From NCBI GenBank assembly GCA_004005435.1, contig RZWH01000002.1, positions 62,001 to 126,000 of the forward strand: a DNA stretch of 64,000 bases, in the 5' to 3' direction. The translations under genes were made by a program, and so were the position numbers. The notes beneath the pieces were generated by a model that was not told where the DNA came from, ran no database searches, and worked only from the letters and a program-made list of their open reading frames with translations. This DNA is from Rhodobacteraceae bacterium CCMM004 (GTDB lineage Bacteria; Pseudomonadota; Alphaproteobacteria; Rhodobacterales; Rhodobacteraceae). This document shows, piece after piece, positions 52,979-61,952 of the stretch; the stretch's first letter is position 1; each line of letters begins with the position of its first letter.

Positions 52979-53545
52979 ATGTCCGCACTGAAGATCAAGA
53001 AGGGCACGTCGCGGCATTCGGCCTACGACCTGCGCGACCCCCATGCCGAGGCGCCGGAGACCCACACGCTGGCCGTGCTCGTGGATAACGAGGCGGGGGT
53101 GCTGGCGCGGGTGATCGGGCTGTTCTCGGGCCGTGGCTACAACATCGACAGCCTGACGGTGGCCGAGGTGGATCACACCGGACATACGAGCCGGATCACC
53201 ATCGTCACCACCGGCACGCCCAGCATCATCGAGCAGATCAAGGCGCAGCTCGGCCGCATCGTGCCGGTGCACGAGGTCCACGACCTGACCGTTGAGGGGC
53301 GCAGCGTCGAGCGCGAGTTGGCATTGTTCAAAGTGGCGGGCGAGGGCGACAAGCGGGTCGAGGCGCTGCGGCTGGCCGACATCTTCCGCGCCAATGTGGT
53401 CGATTCGACGCTTGGCAGCTTCGTCTTCGAGATCACCGGCACGCCGGAGAAGGTCGACGCCTTCGCCGACCTCATGCGCCCCCTGGGCCTGGTCGAGGTG
53501 GCGCGGACCGGCGTGGCGGCGTTGTCGCGGGGCGCTCAGGGGTAG
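52979..53545 (+). CDS. ilvH: acetolactate synthase, small (regulatory) subunit
   Basis: A 188-residue regulatory subunit that raises activity and confers valine feedback. N-terminal ACT domain (THTLAVLVDNEAGVLARVIG, FSGRGYNIDSLTVAEVDHTG) and the C-terminal ALS_ss_C domain (RVEALRLADIFRANVVDSTL, GLVEVARTGVAALSRG). Slightly longer than E. coli IlvH (163) because of an N-terminal extension (SALKIKKGTSRHSAYDLRDP), usual in this group. ATG start, with AAGGGACAG upstream. Same transcript as ilvI. Confidence 0.97.
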   Translation: MSALKIKKGTSRHSAYDLRDPHAEAPETHTLAVLVDNEAGVLARVIGLFSGRGYNIDSLTVAEVDHTGHTSRITIVTTGTPSIIEQIKAQLGRIVPVHEVHDLTVEGRSVERELALFKVAGEGDKRVEALRLADIFRANVVDSTLGSFVFEITGTPEKVDAFADLMRPLGLVEVARTGVAALSRGAQG

Positions 53546-53579
53546 GGCCCCGCCGCGGACGGCGGAGCCCCGGGGGGCG

Positions 53580-53828
53580 TCAGCCCTCTTCGGCGGGGAT
53601 GAGACCGGCGGCGCGGGCGGCCTCCAGCTCGTCCTCGTTGAGCAGACCGTCGGCGTCGGTATCGGCGGTCAGGAACGTCTCTTCGGTCAGATCGGGATAG
53701 GCCGTCTGAAGCTCGACGAGCGAGAACATCCCGTCGCCGTCGGCGTCCATGTCGCTCTGGGCGCTCATGGCGGTGGCCGAGACGGCGAGGCCGAGACTGG
53801 CGACGATCATCGGTGTCATGCGTTTCAT
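53580..53828 (-). CDS. exported EF-hand protein
   Basis: An 82-residue protein with a signal peptide (residues 1-23, MIVASLGLAVSATAMSA) and two canonical 12-residue EF-hand loops: DADGDGMFSLVE (about 28-39) and DTDADGLLNEDE (about 56-67). Both have Asp/Asp/Asp/Gly/Glu at calcium positions. Small periplasmic calcium-binding proteins like this are common in roseobacters, with roles unknown. ATG with AGGAGGATACTACG upstream. It is convergent with ilvH (34 bases apart). Confidence 0.9.
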   Translation of the reverse strand: MKRMTPMIVASLGLAVSATAMSAQSDMDADGDGMFSLVELQTAYPDLTEETFLTADTDADGLLNEDELEAARAAGLIPAEEG

Positions 53829-53859
53829 CGTAGTATCCTCCTGGGGTTTCGTTGCTGTC

Positions 53860-53951
53860 GCGCCGGGCCTCATCCGGCGCACCGCTAGAGAACCCGTTTT
53901 GCGGGATATGTGACCCCCGAACTCGCGCATCGCGTGTTCTGAGCGATGCGC
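53860..53951 (-). promoter_or_regulatory. three successive hairpins upstream of the EF-hand gene
   Basis: GCGCCGG/CCGGCGC (53860-53880), CCCG/CGGG (53893-53905) and GCGCATCGC/GCGATGCGC (53925-53951, 9-bp perfect). They lie in the 5' region of the EF-hand gene, so they form either its untranslated leader or separate elements. No riboswitch family is recognised. Confidence 0.4.
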
Positions 53952-54099
53952 CGCCCGCGCCGCCCCGGCCGGTGTGCGGCCAGAGGCCGAGGATCGGCGA
54001 CGGCCAGCGCATCGGCAAAACGCCACCGACCGCGGCCCTGCGCGTCGGCGGGTGCGCGACGCCTCTGGACATTTGCGGCGGACGTGCCATCTCTCGCCT

Positions 54100-54408
54100 A
54101 TGCCAAAGTTGATTTCCATGATCCTGCGGAACTACGCCATCGGATTCGGGCTGGCCGCCGTGTTCACCGGCCTCCTGATCGGCTTCGACGTGGGCCATCT
54201 GCGCCACTTGGTGCTGAACGTGTCCGGCGGGTATATGGCGCTGGGACTTCTCTTCGTCTTCAACGGGTTGGTGTTCGCCGGGGCGCAGGTCGCCGCGGCG
54301 GTGCTGTTGATGACCGAGGTTGAGCCCCCGCGCAAACGCCCGCCGCCGCGGGGTGGCTTGCGCGTGGGCGCCCTGGCCCAGGTGCCAGCGGTTCCGCGTC
54401 ACCGCTGA
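54100..54408 (+). CDS. small conserved membrane protein
   Basis: A 102-residue protein with two hydrophobic segments (about residues 12-28, YAIGFGLAAVFTGLLIG, and 44-70, YMALGLLFVFNGLVFAGA) and a basic Pro/Arg tail. VGHLRHLVLNVSGGY between the helices is the part I recognise from unnamed Rhodobacteraceae proteins. The start may be ATG at 54100 or 54118; neither has a good ribosome site. No link to neighbours is evident. Confidence 0.65.
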   Translation: MPKLISMILRNYAIGFGLAAVFTGLLIGFDVGHLRHLVLNVSGGYMALGLLFVFNGLVFAGAQVAAAVLLMTEVEPPRKRPPPRGGLRVGALAQVPAVPRHR

Positions 54409-54581
54409 GGCGGGTCCAACCGCTGCAAGGCGCGCCTGCCGGTCACGGCGGCGTCTTGGTTGACGTGACCAGCCCCCTGTTCCGCCCCGCCGCGCGGTCC
54501 CGTCCCCAGGGGGAGGCCCGTGTCGCGTGTCCCCTGCGGACGGCGCTGCTCTCGACTTTCGGCTCAACCGCGGCACCCCAC

Positions 54582-55490
54582 CTACGGCCCGCCTAGGCCC
54601 TCCAGGGAGCGGGCGTTCGCGGCGACGGTCTCTTCGACGAAATCGGCGACGGCGCGGACACGGGCGGATCCGGCCAGGTCGGCGTGGAGCACCAGCCACA
54701 GATCCTGGGCCATCGCGTCCACCTCGCTCGGCACCCGCCGCAGCTCGGGTTCGTCCTCGGCGACGAAGCACGGCAGCACCGCCAACCCCAGCCCCGCGCG
54801 CGCCGCGACCACGTGGGCGCGGAGGCTGGTGGCGACCACCGCCGGGGGCCGCCCCGCCAGCCGCCGCTCGATCCACATCGCCGCAGGCAGGTCCGCGTAG
54901 CTCTCGGACCAGGCGATGAACGCCTCGGTGTCGAAGCGCCCCCGATCCGCGGCCCCCCTGCCCGCCCGGTCCAGGTAGCTCACGGCGCCGTAGAGCCCGT
55001 AGGCCATGGAGCCCACCCGCTTGATCGTCACATTCCCCTGGGCCGGGCGGACCAGGCGCAGGGCGAGGTCCGCCTCGCGCCGGTGCAGGTTGGCCGAGCG
55101 GATGTCGGTGGCGATCTCGACGGTCAAATCGGGATGGCGGGCGCGCAACGTGGGCAGTGCGGGCAGCAAGAGGACCGTGGCCAGGTTCTCGGCCGTGGCC
55201 AGCCGCACCCGGCCCCGCACCGCCCCGCCGCGCTCGGCCCGGCGTGTGAAGGCGACGGCGGCGGCCTCGATCCCCTCGGCCCGGGCGATCAGGTCGCGGC
55301 CGTCGTCGGTCAGCGCCAGGCCGGTCTGGGCGCGCTGGAACAGGCGGACGCCCAGCGCCGCCTCCAGCGCCCCGATCCGCCGACCGACCGTCGTCGCGTT
55401 GACGCTCAACGTCGCCGCGGCACGGTTCAGGCTCCCGGTCCGGGCGACGGCCAGAAAATCGCGCACGGCGTTCCAATCCAGGTGCTGCAT
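54582..55490 (-). CDS. LysR-family transcriptional regulator
   Basis: A 302-residue LysR regulator. The N-terminal winged helix is WNAVRDFLAVARTGSLNRAA with the recognition part TLSVNATTVGRRIGALEAAL, followed by a substrate-binding domain (about residues 90-290). ATG at 55490 is chosen over ATG at 55511 because it places the helix where LysR proteins begin. It is divergent from the aldo/keto reductase gene across 89 bases, the classical arrangement for a LysR and its target. Confidence 0.93.
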   Translation of the reverse strand: MQHLDWNAVRDFLAVARTGSLNRAAATLSVNATTVGRRIGALEAALGVRLFQRAQTGLALTDDGRDLIARAEGIEAAAVAFTRRAERGGAVRGRVRLATAENLATVLLLPALPTLRARHPDLTVEIATDIRSANLHRREADLALRLVRPAQGNVTIKRVGSMAYGLYGAVSYLDRAGRGAADRGRFDTEAFIAWSESYADLPAAMWIERRLAGRPPAVVATSLRAHVVAARAGLGLAVLPCFVAEDEPELRRVPSEVDAMAQDLWLVLHADLAGSARVRAVADFVEETVAANARSLEGLGGP

Positions 55491-55520
55491 TTCCGCAGGA
55501 TAGAGCTGCATAGCGCGGCA

Positions 55521-55535
55521 TTCAACGACGACGAA
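55521..55535. promoter_or_regulatory. candidate LysR box
   Basis: TTC-N9-GAA, which contains the T-N11-A core of LysR sites, between the LysR gene and the reductase it faces. A second short palindrome, ACCTGTAGGT (55545-55554), follows. Both are positioned to regulate the reductase promoter. Confidence 0.4.
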
Positions 55536-55579
55536 CGCAGGAATACCTGTAGGTCCGGCTCACAGCATCGGAGACCCCC

Positions 55580-56602
55580 ATGACCGCCCCCCTTCCCGAC
55601 ACGATCCCCACCCACACGCTCGGACCCAGCCTGTCCGTCCCGGCCCTCGGCCTCGGCTGCATGGGGATGAGCGAATTCTACGGCCCCCGCGACGACGCCC
55701 TGTCGCTTCGCACCTTGCACCGGGCATTGGACCTCGGCGTGCGGTTCCTCGACACCGCCGACACCTACGGCCTCGGCCACAACGAAGAGCTCGTGGGCCG
55801 GCTGATCGCCGAGCGGGGCCGCGACAGCGTGACGGTGGCGACCAAGTTCGGCATCCGCCGCGCGCCGGGCGCCTATGCTCGGGGCATCTCCAACGACCCG
55901 GCCTATGTGCGCGCGGCGTGCGAGGCGTCGCTCGGGCGGCTGGGGGTCGAGCGGATCGACCTCTTGTACATCCACCGGATCGAGGCGGGGCGCGCCATCG
56001 AAGAGCCGATGGAGGCGCTTGCGGCCCTCGTCGCGGAGGGCAAGATCGCCCATGTGGGCCTCTGCGAGGCGAGCCCCGCCACCCTGCGCCGGGCCCATGC
56101 CGTGCATCCGGTGACGGCGGTGCAGTCGGAGTATTCGCTCTGGACCCGCGATCCCGAGGGCGCGGTGCTGGACACCTGCCGGGCGCTGGGCATCGGGTTT
56201 GTCCCCTACGCGCCGCTGGGGCGGGGGTTTTTGACCGGGGCGATCACGTCGACCGAGGCACTGTCCGAGGACGACTTTCGCCGGGCCAACCCGCGCTTTG
56301 CCGAGGGAAACATCGGCGCGAATCTGGCCATTGTGCGGGCGGTTGCGAACCTGGCTGCCGAGAAGGGCTGCACCCCGGCGCAACTGGCGCTGGCCTGGGT
56401 GATCGCCCAAGGCGCGGTCCACGACCTGCCCATCGTGCCGATTCCGGGCACCAAGCGGCCGGAGCACCTGGAGCAGAACGTCGCGGCCCTGTCGGTTGCG
56501 CTCGATGCCGAGGATCTGGCGCGGCTCGACCGGGCCGTCCCTGCCGGGGCCGCGGCGGGCGCACGCTATACCGACGAGGGGATGAAGGGGGTGAACGCAT
56601 GA
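55580..56602 (+). CDS. aldo/keto reductase
   Basis: A 340-residue NADPH-dependent (beta/alpha)8 reductase. Catalytic tetrad: D58 ([11 protein letters not shown]), Y63, K89 (VATKFGIRR) and H132 ([10 protein letters not shown]). The NADPH-binding [16 protein letters not shown] region is at the C-terminus (here [15 protein letters not shown]). It belongs to the AKR13-like/YakC group that reduces aldehydes and ketones. GGAG 9 bases before ATG. Its stop overlaps the next gene (ATGA). Confidence 0.95.
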   Translation: MTAPLPDTIPTHTLGPSLSVPALGLGCMGMSEFYGPRDDALSLRTLHRALDLGVRFLDTADTYGLGHNEELVGRLIAERGRDSVTVATKFGIRRAPGAYARGISNDPAYVRAACEASLGRLGVERIDLLYIHRIEAGRAIEEPMEALAALVAEGKIAHVGLCEASPATLRRAHAVHPVTAVQSEYSLWTRDPEGAVLDTCRALGIGFVPYAPLGRGFLTGAITSTEALSEDDFRRANPRFAEGNIGANLAIVRAVANLAAEKGCTPAQLALAWVIAQGAVHDLPIVPIPGTKRPEHLEQNVAALSVALDAEDLARLDRAVPAGAAAGARYTDEGMKGVNA

Positions 56603-57021
56603 GCGCCGCCGAAGTAACCCCCGACCGCCTCCGCCACGCCCTGGAAATGCTCGACCGGCTGGAGGACGGGGCCTCGGCCAAGGTGACGGCGAACCTGGAC
56701 GCGATGTCGGACGATTTCGCCGAGATCGTGCTAGGCTTTGCCTTTACCGACGTGCTGGCGCGCCCGGCCATCGACCTCAGGACGCGCGAGATGCTGACCG
56801 TGGCGGCGCTGACCGCCATGGGGACGGCGCCGGGGCAATTGGAGTTCCATATCCGCGCGGCGTGCAATACCGGCGTGACGCGGGAGGAGGTGGTGGAGAT
56901 CGTCCTGCAAATGGCGGTCTATGCGGGCGTGCCGGCCTGCATGAATGGCGTGGCGGCGGCGCGGCGTGCCTTCGCCGCGCTGGACGCGACGGCGGAGGAG
57001 GGACCGTCGGGCACGGGGTGA
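56599..57021 (+). CDS. carboxymuconolactone decarboxylase/AhpD-fold protein
   Basis: A 140-residue all-helical protein of the CMD family (PF02627). H84, C89 and E97 in [20 protein letters not shown] occupy the usual active-site place, but the CxxC of true AhpD is absent (only C89 and C114). The N-terminal region matches 4-carboxymuconolactone decarboxylase-like proteins more than AhpD. It starts in the stop of the reductase gene, so both respond to the LysR regulator. Substrate unknown. Confidence 0.9.
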   Translation: MSAAEVTPDRLRHALEMLDRLEDGASAKVTANLDAMSDDFAEIVLGFAFTDVLARPAIDLRTREMLTVAALTAMGTAPGQLEFHIRAACNTGVTREEVVEIVLQMAVYAGVPACMNGVAAARRAFAALDATAEEGPSGTG

Positions 57022-57044
57022 GCCGAGCCCGCGCGCCCCGGGGC

Positions 57045-57881
57045 TCAGAGCGGGGTGTCCTCGGCCGCGCCGGTCTGTGGGGCGCCCGCCTGCTGCGCCG
57101 GCAGGCCCAGGCGGATCGACAACTGCGCACCCGCCTTCTGCACGGCCGGAACATAGAGCGTGTCGAACGCCTCCTCTCGGAACACCGACTTGGGGCCCGA
57201 GATGTCGATGGCCGCCACCACCCGGCCCTCGGCGTTGCGCACCGGCGCCGAGACCGAGCGCCCCCCGGCCTCGGCGATGCCGTGGCTGACCACCGCGCGC
57301 CGCGCCCGCGCCGCGCCCACGGCCTGGATCAGCGCGTCGGTGTCGGTGGGCGTCAGGTCGGTGAAGGGGCGCATCGGCGTCCGCTCGAACATCGCCGCAA
57401 TCTCGTCCTCCGTCCGGTCGGACAACAGATGCCACCCCAGGGGCGAGGCGTAGGCGGGAAACCGGTGGCCCACGTTGACGTTGCTGAGATAGCCCAGGCG
57501 CGATTGCACGCAGTCGAGAAACAGCACCTCCTTGCTCTCCAGAATGGCGAGATGGCTGGAGATGCCGGTGGTCTCGGTCAGTTCCTCCAGCACCGGGCGG
57601 GCGATCTGGATCAGCGACTGACCGGCCAGGTAGGAGAAGCCCAGGTTCAGGACCCGCGGCCCCAGGGTGACGCTGTGGCCGCCGTCGGCATCCTCGACAA
57701 AGCCCATGTGACGGAGAGTGTAGACGAGGCGGAACACCGAAGAGCGGCTGAGGTCCATCTCGCGGCCGATCTCGCTGACCGTCATCGGGTGTTCGGCCTC
57801 GGCCAGGATTTCCAGCACCCGTAGCCCCCGATAGAGACCGGGCACGAAGTAGGTGCCGTGGTTCTTTGGGTGCTCGCTCAT
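57045..57881 (-). CDS. IclR-family transcriptional regulator
   Basis: A 278-residue IclR regulator: N-terminal winged helix (YRGLRVLEILAEAEHPMTVS, GREMDLSRSSVFRLVYTL, about residues 16-70) and effector domain (about 85-260, AILESKEVLFLDCVQSRLGY, VAAIDISGPKSVFREEAF). ATG at 57881 fits the usual start; a longer form from 57917 is possible. It is the last gene on the minus strand after the TRAP and catabolic genes, so it is probably cotranscribed with them and controls the whole cluster. Confidence 0.93.
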   Translation of the reverse strand: MSEHPKNHGTYFVPGLYRGLRVLEILAEAEHPMTVSEIGREMDLSRSSVFRLVYTLRHMGFVEDADGGHSVTLGPRVLNLGFSYLAGQSLIQIARPVLEELTETTGISSHLAILESKEVLFLDCVQSRLGYLSNVNVGHRFPAYASPLGWHLLSDRTEDEIAAMFERTPMRPFTDLTPTDTDALIQAVGAARARRAVVSHGIAEAGGRSVSAPVRNAEGRVVAAIDISGPKSVFREEAFDTLYVPAVQKAGAQLSIRLGLPAQQAGAPQTGAAEDTPL

Positions 57882-57954
57882 CTCTGGCCCTTGCGGTTCG
57901 TCCGCCGGTCTTAACACGGGCGGTGCGGGAGATCCCAGGCGCCGGGACCGCCGC

Positions 57955-59901
57955 TCATGTCTCGGCCGGCGCCCGGCCGCGCCGCCCCCAGATCGCCGCG
58001 AGGCAGGCCGCCGCCGCGGCCAGCGCCAGCGCCATGGGCACCAGCGCCTCGGCCCAGGGGCCGACCGTCGCCCAGAACAAAAGGCCGCAGGCGCCGAACA
58101 GGGCGAGCCGCGCCACTATCCCCACGGGCGCGCGCCAATAGCCGCCGATGGCGATGGGCATGAGGTAGAACATCACCAGCGCCAGCACCGTGTCGACGAC
58201 GATCTCGGTGGTGGAGGGGTCGATCAGGTTGGAAAAGGCGAACATGAACGGCACGATGTAGAGCGCCTTGGCGATCTTCATGCTCTCCCACCCCGTGCGC
58301 ATGGGCGGCGCGTCGGCGATGCGCGCGCCGACGAAGGCGGTCATGCAGATGGGCGGTGTGATCGTGCTGTCCTGCGCGAACCAGAAGATGATGAGGTGGG
58401 CGGCGAGGAGGGAAATTCCCATGTGCTGCAACGCGCCCGCGCCCAGCGCGGCGATGATCACGTAGGACGCGGTGACCGGCAGCCCCATCCCGATGACGTA
58501 GGACATCAGCCCGATGAGGAGCACCGCCACAACCGCGTTTCCCCCGGACACACCGATGAGGATCGACGTCACCTTGGTCAAAAGGCCCGTATGGACGATC
58601 ACCGCATAAATGATCGCCGCGCTGGTGATCAGGGCGGCGATGGTCAGGACCACGCGCGCCCCCGCCTCCAGCCCGGTCAAGAGCTTGGACGGCGTGATCC
58701 GGGTGGCCCGGCGGAGATAGGAGATCACGATGGTCGCCACGACGCAGGCGGCGGAGGCGTAGAACGGGGTGTAGTTCAGGAGCAACAGCGCGATCAGAAC
58801 GAAGATCGGGACAAAGATATGCCCGCCCTCGGCCAGAACTTGGCTCAGCCGCGGCAACTGGTCCTTGGGCACGCCCGCCAGCCCGCGCTCGGCGGCCTTG
58901 TTGTCGACGTAGAAATAGACGGCGGCGTAGTAGAGGAACGCCGGCGCGATAGAATAGAACAGGATCTCAACGAGCGGGATGTCGGTGAGGCTCGACATCA
59001 CGAAGATCCCGGTGCCCATCAGCGGCGGCATGAGCCCGCCCCCCACCGAGGCCACCACCTCGATCGCCCCCGCCTCGTAGTTGCGGAACCCCAGCTTCTT
59101 CATCATCGGGATGGTCATCGTCCCGGTGGTCGAGACGTTCGAGATCGAGCTGCCGGACAGCATCCCCATCATCGCCGAACTGATCACCGCGACCTTGGCC
59201 GGGCCGCCGCGGCGATGCCCCGAGATGGCGGCGGCGAACTCGGTAAACACGCGGTCGCCGCCCGAGATCCGCAGGAAGACCCCAAAAAGCAGGAAGGTGA
59301 AGATGAACGTCGCCGCCAGCCCGGTGATAAAGTTGAAGATGCCCTCGGCATCCATATACATGGTCTCGATGAAACGGGCCGGCGACATTCCCCCATGCTG
59401 AAAGATGCCGGGCCACATCGGGCCGGTCAGCGCGTAGCCGATAAAGACCAAGTTCAGGATGACGATGGTGGACCCGATGGACCGCCGCGTCGCCTCGAAC
59501 ACGGTGAGGAGCGCGACGAGCCCCATGACCATGTCCACCGCCGGCACCGGATCGTATCCGACGAAGCGGTCGAGCCAGCCATCGGCCCGCCAAAACGCCC
59601 AGCCGAACGCGGCCAGGGCCGCCAGGGCCAAGAGCCAGTCCAGCGCGGTGGGTCCGTCCGCCCGGCTGGACTTCAGCGCCGGATAGAGCAGCATGGTCAA
59701 GGGGATGGTGAAGGCCAGAAACAGGCTCCGCGCCTCGATCTGGTCCGGCGCGATGGTGAAGGCGAAGTAGAGCGTGGTCACCGTCAGCGTGGCGCAGGCC
59801 AGCGTGATCGCGGGGCGCAGCCAGCCGCCGGGTTGGCGCTGCTCGCGCGGGAATGTCCGCTCCCGGTCCTCGCGCGACCGGTCGTAATAGCGCGCCAGCA
59901 T
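57955..59901 (-). CDS. TRAP transporter fused permease, TAXI type (DctQM)
   Basis: A 648-residue permease fusing the small and large TRAP subunits, as in the TAXI family. The first 100-odd residues carry DctQ-type helices; the rest matches DctM (FIFTFLLFGVFLRISGGDRV, MLSGSSISNVSTTGTMTIPM, AGALQHMGISLLAAHLIIFW). Membrane-spanning throughout. ATG at 59901 has GGGGAGAGACC upstream; the longer form extends into the binding-protein gap. It is followed by the IclR gene after 73 bases. Confidence 0.94.
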   Translation of the reverse strand: MLARYYDRSREDRERTFPREQRQPGGWLRPAITLACATLTVTTLYFAFTIAPDQIEARSLFLAFTIPLTMLLYPALKSSRADGPTALDWLLALAALAAFGWAFWRADGWLDRFVGYDPVPAVDMVMGLVALLTVFEATRRSIGSTIVILNLVFIGYALTGPMWPGIFQHGGMSPARFIETMYMDAEGIFNFITGLAATFIFTFLLFGVFLRISGGDRVFTEFAAAISGHRRGGPAKVAVISSAMMGMLSGSSISNVSTTGTMTIPMMKKLGFRNYEAGAIEVVASVGGGLMPPLMGTGIFVMSSLTDIPLVEILFYSIAPAFLYYAAVYFYVDNKAAERGLAGVPKDQLPRLSQVLAEGGHIFVPIFVLIALLLLNYTPFYASAACVVATIVISYLRRATRITPSKLLTGLEAGARVVLTIAALITSAAIIYAVIVHTGLLTKVTSILIGVSGGNAVVAVLLIGLMSYVIGMGLPVTASYVIIAALGAGALQHMGISLLAAHLIIFWFAQDSTITPPICMTAFVGARIADAPPMRTGWESMKIAKALYIVPFMFAFSNLIDPSTTEIVVDTVLALVMFYLMPIAIGGYWRAPVGIVARLALFGACGLLFWATVGPWAEALVPMALALAAAAACLAAIWGRRGRAPAET

Positions 59902-59974
59902 GGTCTCTCCCCGTTCGGTCGGGGGCGCGCGTCGGCCGCGCACCCCCCGTGGTCTCGTCGGTCCCGATGGCCGT

Positions 59975-60964
59975 TTATTTCCAGCCACGTTCCTTGAAAT
60001 AGCGCTCGGCACCGGGGTGGAGCGGGATCGGCAGGCCGACATGCACCTCCTCGGGCGACCAGCGGCCAAAGCCGCTATAGGCCTCGGTCATGCGGTCGTG
60101 GTTCTCGGCCAGCGCCTTGACCACCCGATAAACGATCTCGTCGTCCATGTCGGCGGTGGTCAGGATGACGGTGGCCAGGTTGACCGTGGGGATGTCGGCC
60201 TCCTGCCCGTCGTAGGTCCCGGCGGGGATGACCGAAGGCACATAGCCCCACTTTTCCACCAGCGTCGCACGCACGTTCTCGGGCAGCGGCATCAGACGGC
60301 CGTTCCGCGCCGCGATCGCCTGCTGCATGTCGGCCGAGTTGGTGCCGACGGTGTTGGTGTAGATGTCGATCTGGCGGTTGGCAAAGGCATCGGCCAGCCC
60401 CTGCTGCGCGCCCTGAACGACGGCGCTGCCCTGGGCCTCCAACTGTTCGTAGTCGAAGCCGTATTCCATCAGGATCTTCTCTTGGGCAAAGAAGTTCGAC
60501 GACCCCTTCTGCCCGACGCCGATGCGCACCGTCGCGCCATCCTTGAGCTTGTCGAGGATGTCCATGTCGACATCCTCGGCAATGACCAGGTGGACGGTGT
60601 TGGGCACCAGGTTGGCCACCGCGCGCAGGTTGTCAAAGCCGTCGCCCTCATAGACCTCGTTGCCGCCTTCGTAGGCGAGTTTGAGGAACGGACCATAGGA
60701 CAGACCGAACTGCGCGCCGCCGCTGCCCACGGCCAGCGGGTTGCCCACCGCGCCCTTGCCCGGAACGGTGGTCATCGGCTGGCCCACATAGGACTCGTTG
60801 ACGATGTCCGAGATCATCGCGGCGGTGGGATACCAGGTCCCCGTCGGCCCGCCAGAGATGAAGGTGGCGATGTCGTGGGTGTCCTGCTGGGCCGCGGCCG
60901 GTCCGGCCAGACTGGCCGCCACGGCCAGGATCGCGGCCCCCATCTTGGTTCGTGTGATGATCAT
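59975..60964 (-). CDS. TAXI-family TRAP substrate-binding protein
   Basis: A 329-residue periplasmic binding protein with a Sec signal (residues 1-25, ending AGPAAAQQD). TAXI hallmarks: the ISGGPTGTWYPTAAMISDIV start of the mature domain, FGLSYGPFLKLAYEGGN, and the GVGQKGSSNFFAQEKIL loop. It is the partner of the fused permease 73 bases downstream. ATG with GGAGGACCTAAG upstream. In TAXI systems the substrate is often glutamate, glycine betaine-like or an aromatic; here the genes upstream suggest a beta-amino acid or its relative. Confidence 0.93.
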   Translation of the reverse strand: MIITRTKMGAAILAVAASLAGPAAAQQDTHDIATFISGGPTGTWYPTAAMISDIVNESYVGQPMTTVPGKGAVGNPLAVGSGGAQFGLSYGPFLKLAYEGGNEVYEGDGFDNLRAVANLVPNTVHLVIAEDVDMDILDKLKDGATVRIGVGQKGSSNFFAQEKILMEYGFDYEQLEAQGSAVVQGAQQGLADAFANRQIDIYTNTVGTNSADMQQAIAARNGRLMPLPENVRATLVEKWGYVPSVIPAGTYDGQEADIPTVNLATVILTTADMDDEIVYRVVKALAENHDRMTEAYSGFGRWSPEEVHVGLPIPLHPGAERYFKERGWK

Positions 60965-61046
60965 CTTAGGTCCTCCGTTGGTGATTTTCTCTGCGGGGAT
61001 CGCCCCGCTTTGTGGGCGGCGCCCCGGCCGGGGCCGACCGCCGCTG

Positions 61047-61952
61047 TCATGCCGGCAGCCTCGCGCCGGCCGGGTCTCTGAGTTTCAGGATCGCGCGGGC
61101 GTCCTCGGGCGAGGCGATGTCGCCGCCCAGATCGCGCACCAGCGCCACCGCTTTGGCCACCAGTTGCGCATTGTCGCGGCACAGCTCGCCCTTGGCGATG
61201 TGCACCGTGTCCTCCATGCCGATACGCACATGCCCGCCCAAAAGCACGCTCTGCGCCAGCATCGGAAACGCCGCCCGGCCCACCCCGAAGGCCGCCCACA
61301 CCACATCGTCGGGCAGCATCGAGACGAGATAGGCCATGGTCTGCGGCGTCGCCATCGCGCCGAAGCGCACGCCGAGAACAAGCTGGATCATCAACGGCAG
61401 GCGCAGATCGCCGCTGTCGATCAGATGGTGCATCAGATGCAGATCGCCGCTGTCGAAGATCTCGATCTCGGGCGTGACCCCAGAGGCGTAGATGCGCCGC
61501 GCCATGATCCGCACGTTGTCGGGGGCGTTGATGACCGAGGCCCGGCCGGACCACATGGTGTTGAGATCCAGCGTGCAGATGTCGGGGCGCAGCGCCTCCA
61601 CATGCGCCACCCGCAGTTCCGGCGCGCAGAGCGTCGATCCCGGCGCCGCGCGCTGCGGATCGCCCGGGGTCGGGACGAACCGCCCGCCCTCGCCCGTCGT
61701 CAGGTTGATCAGCACGTCGCGGTTTTCGTCGCGGATCCGGCCCACCAGCTCCTCGTAGAGGTCGAGCCGCATGGACCCCGTCCCGCTGCGCGGATCGCGA
61801 ACGTGGAGGTGGACGATGGTGGCGCCCTCGGCCGCGGCGCCCAGGGCGGCGCGGGCGATCTCTTCGGGCGTGATCGGCAGGTTCGGATTCTGCGACCGCT
61901 GGGTCAGGTTGCCGGTGACCGCGGCGGTCAGGATCGTCTTGGACCTAGGCAT
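61047..61952 (-). CDS. beta-keto acid cleavage enzyme (BKACE, DUF849)
   Basis: A 301-residue TIM-barrel zinc enzyme of the BKACE family (3-keto-5-aminohexanoate cleavage enzyme type). It cleaves a beta-keto acid with acetyl-CoA, giving acetoacetate and a new CoA ester. Zinc ligands H48 and H50 are in TIVHLHVRDPRSG; TTGEGGRFVPTPGDP and GHVRIGMEDTVHIAKGELCR carry other active-site residues. Family members differ by the keto acid used, and I cannot read this one's. The start overlaps the aminotransferase stop by eight bases. ATG with GAGGCGG upstream. Confidence 0.93.
   Translation of the reverse strand: MPRSKTILTAAVTGNLTQRSQNPNLPITPEEIARAALGAAAEGATIVHLHVRDPRSGTGSMRLDLYEELVGRIRDENRDVLINLTTGEGGRFVPTPGDPQRAAPGSTLCAPELRVAHVEALRPDICTLDLNTMWSGRASVINAPDNVRIMARRIYASGVTPEIEIFDSGDLHLMHHLIDSGDLRLPLMIQLVLGVRFGAMATPQTMAYLVSMLPDDVVWAAFGVGRAAFPMLAQSVLLGGHVRIGMEDTVHIAKGELCRDNAQLVAKAVALVRDLGGDIASPEDARAILKLRDPAGARLPA

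Noticed and set aside
54409-54581. Possible tRNA or small RNA in the gap before the LysR gene
   Set aside because: No cloverleaf, no T-loop (GTTCRA) in a fitting place and no clear promoter or terminator; I see only GC-rich sequence.
57853-59997. A 714-codon plus-strand open frame opposite the fused TRAP permease
   Set aside because: Charged low-complexity shadow of a membrane protein; no start signal or family features.
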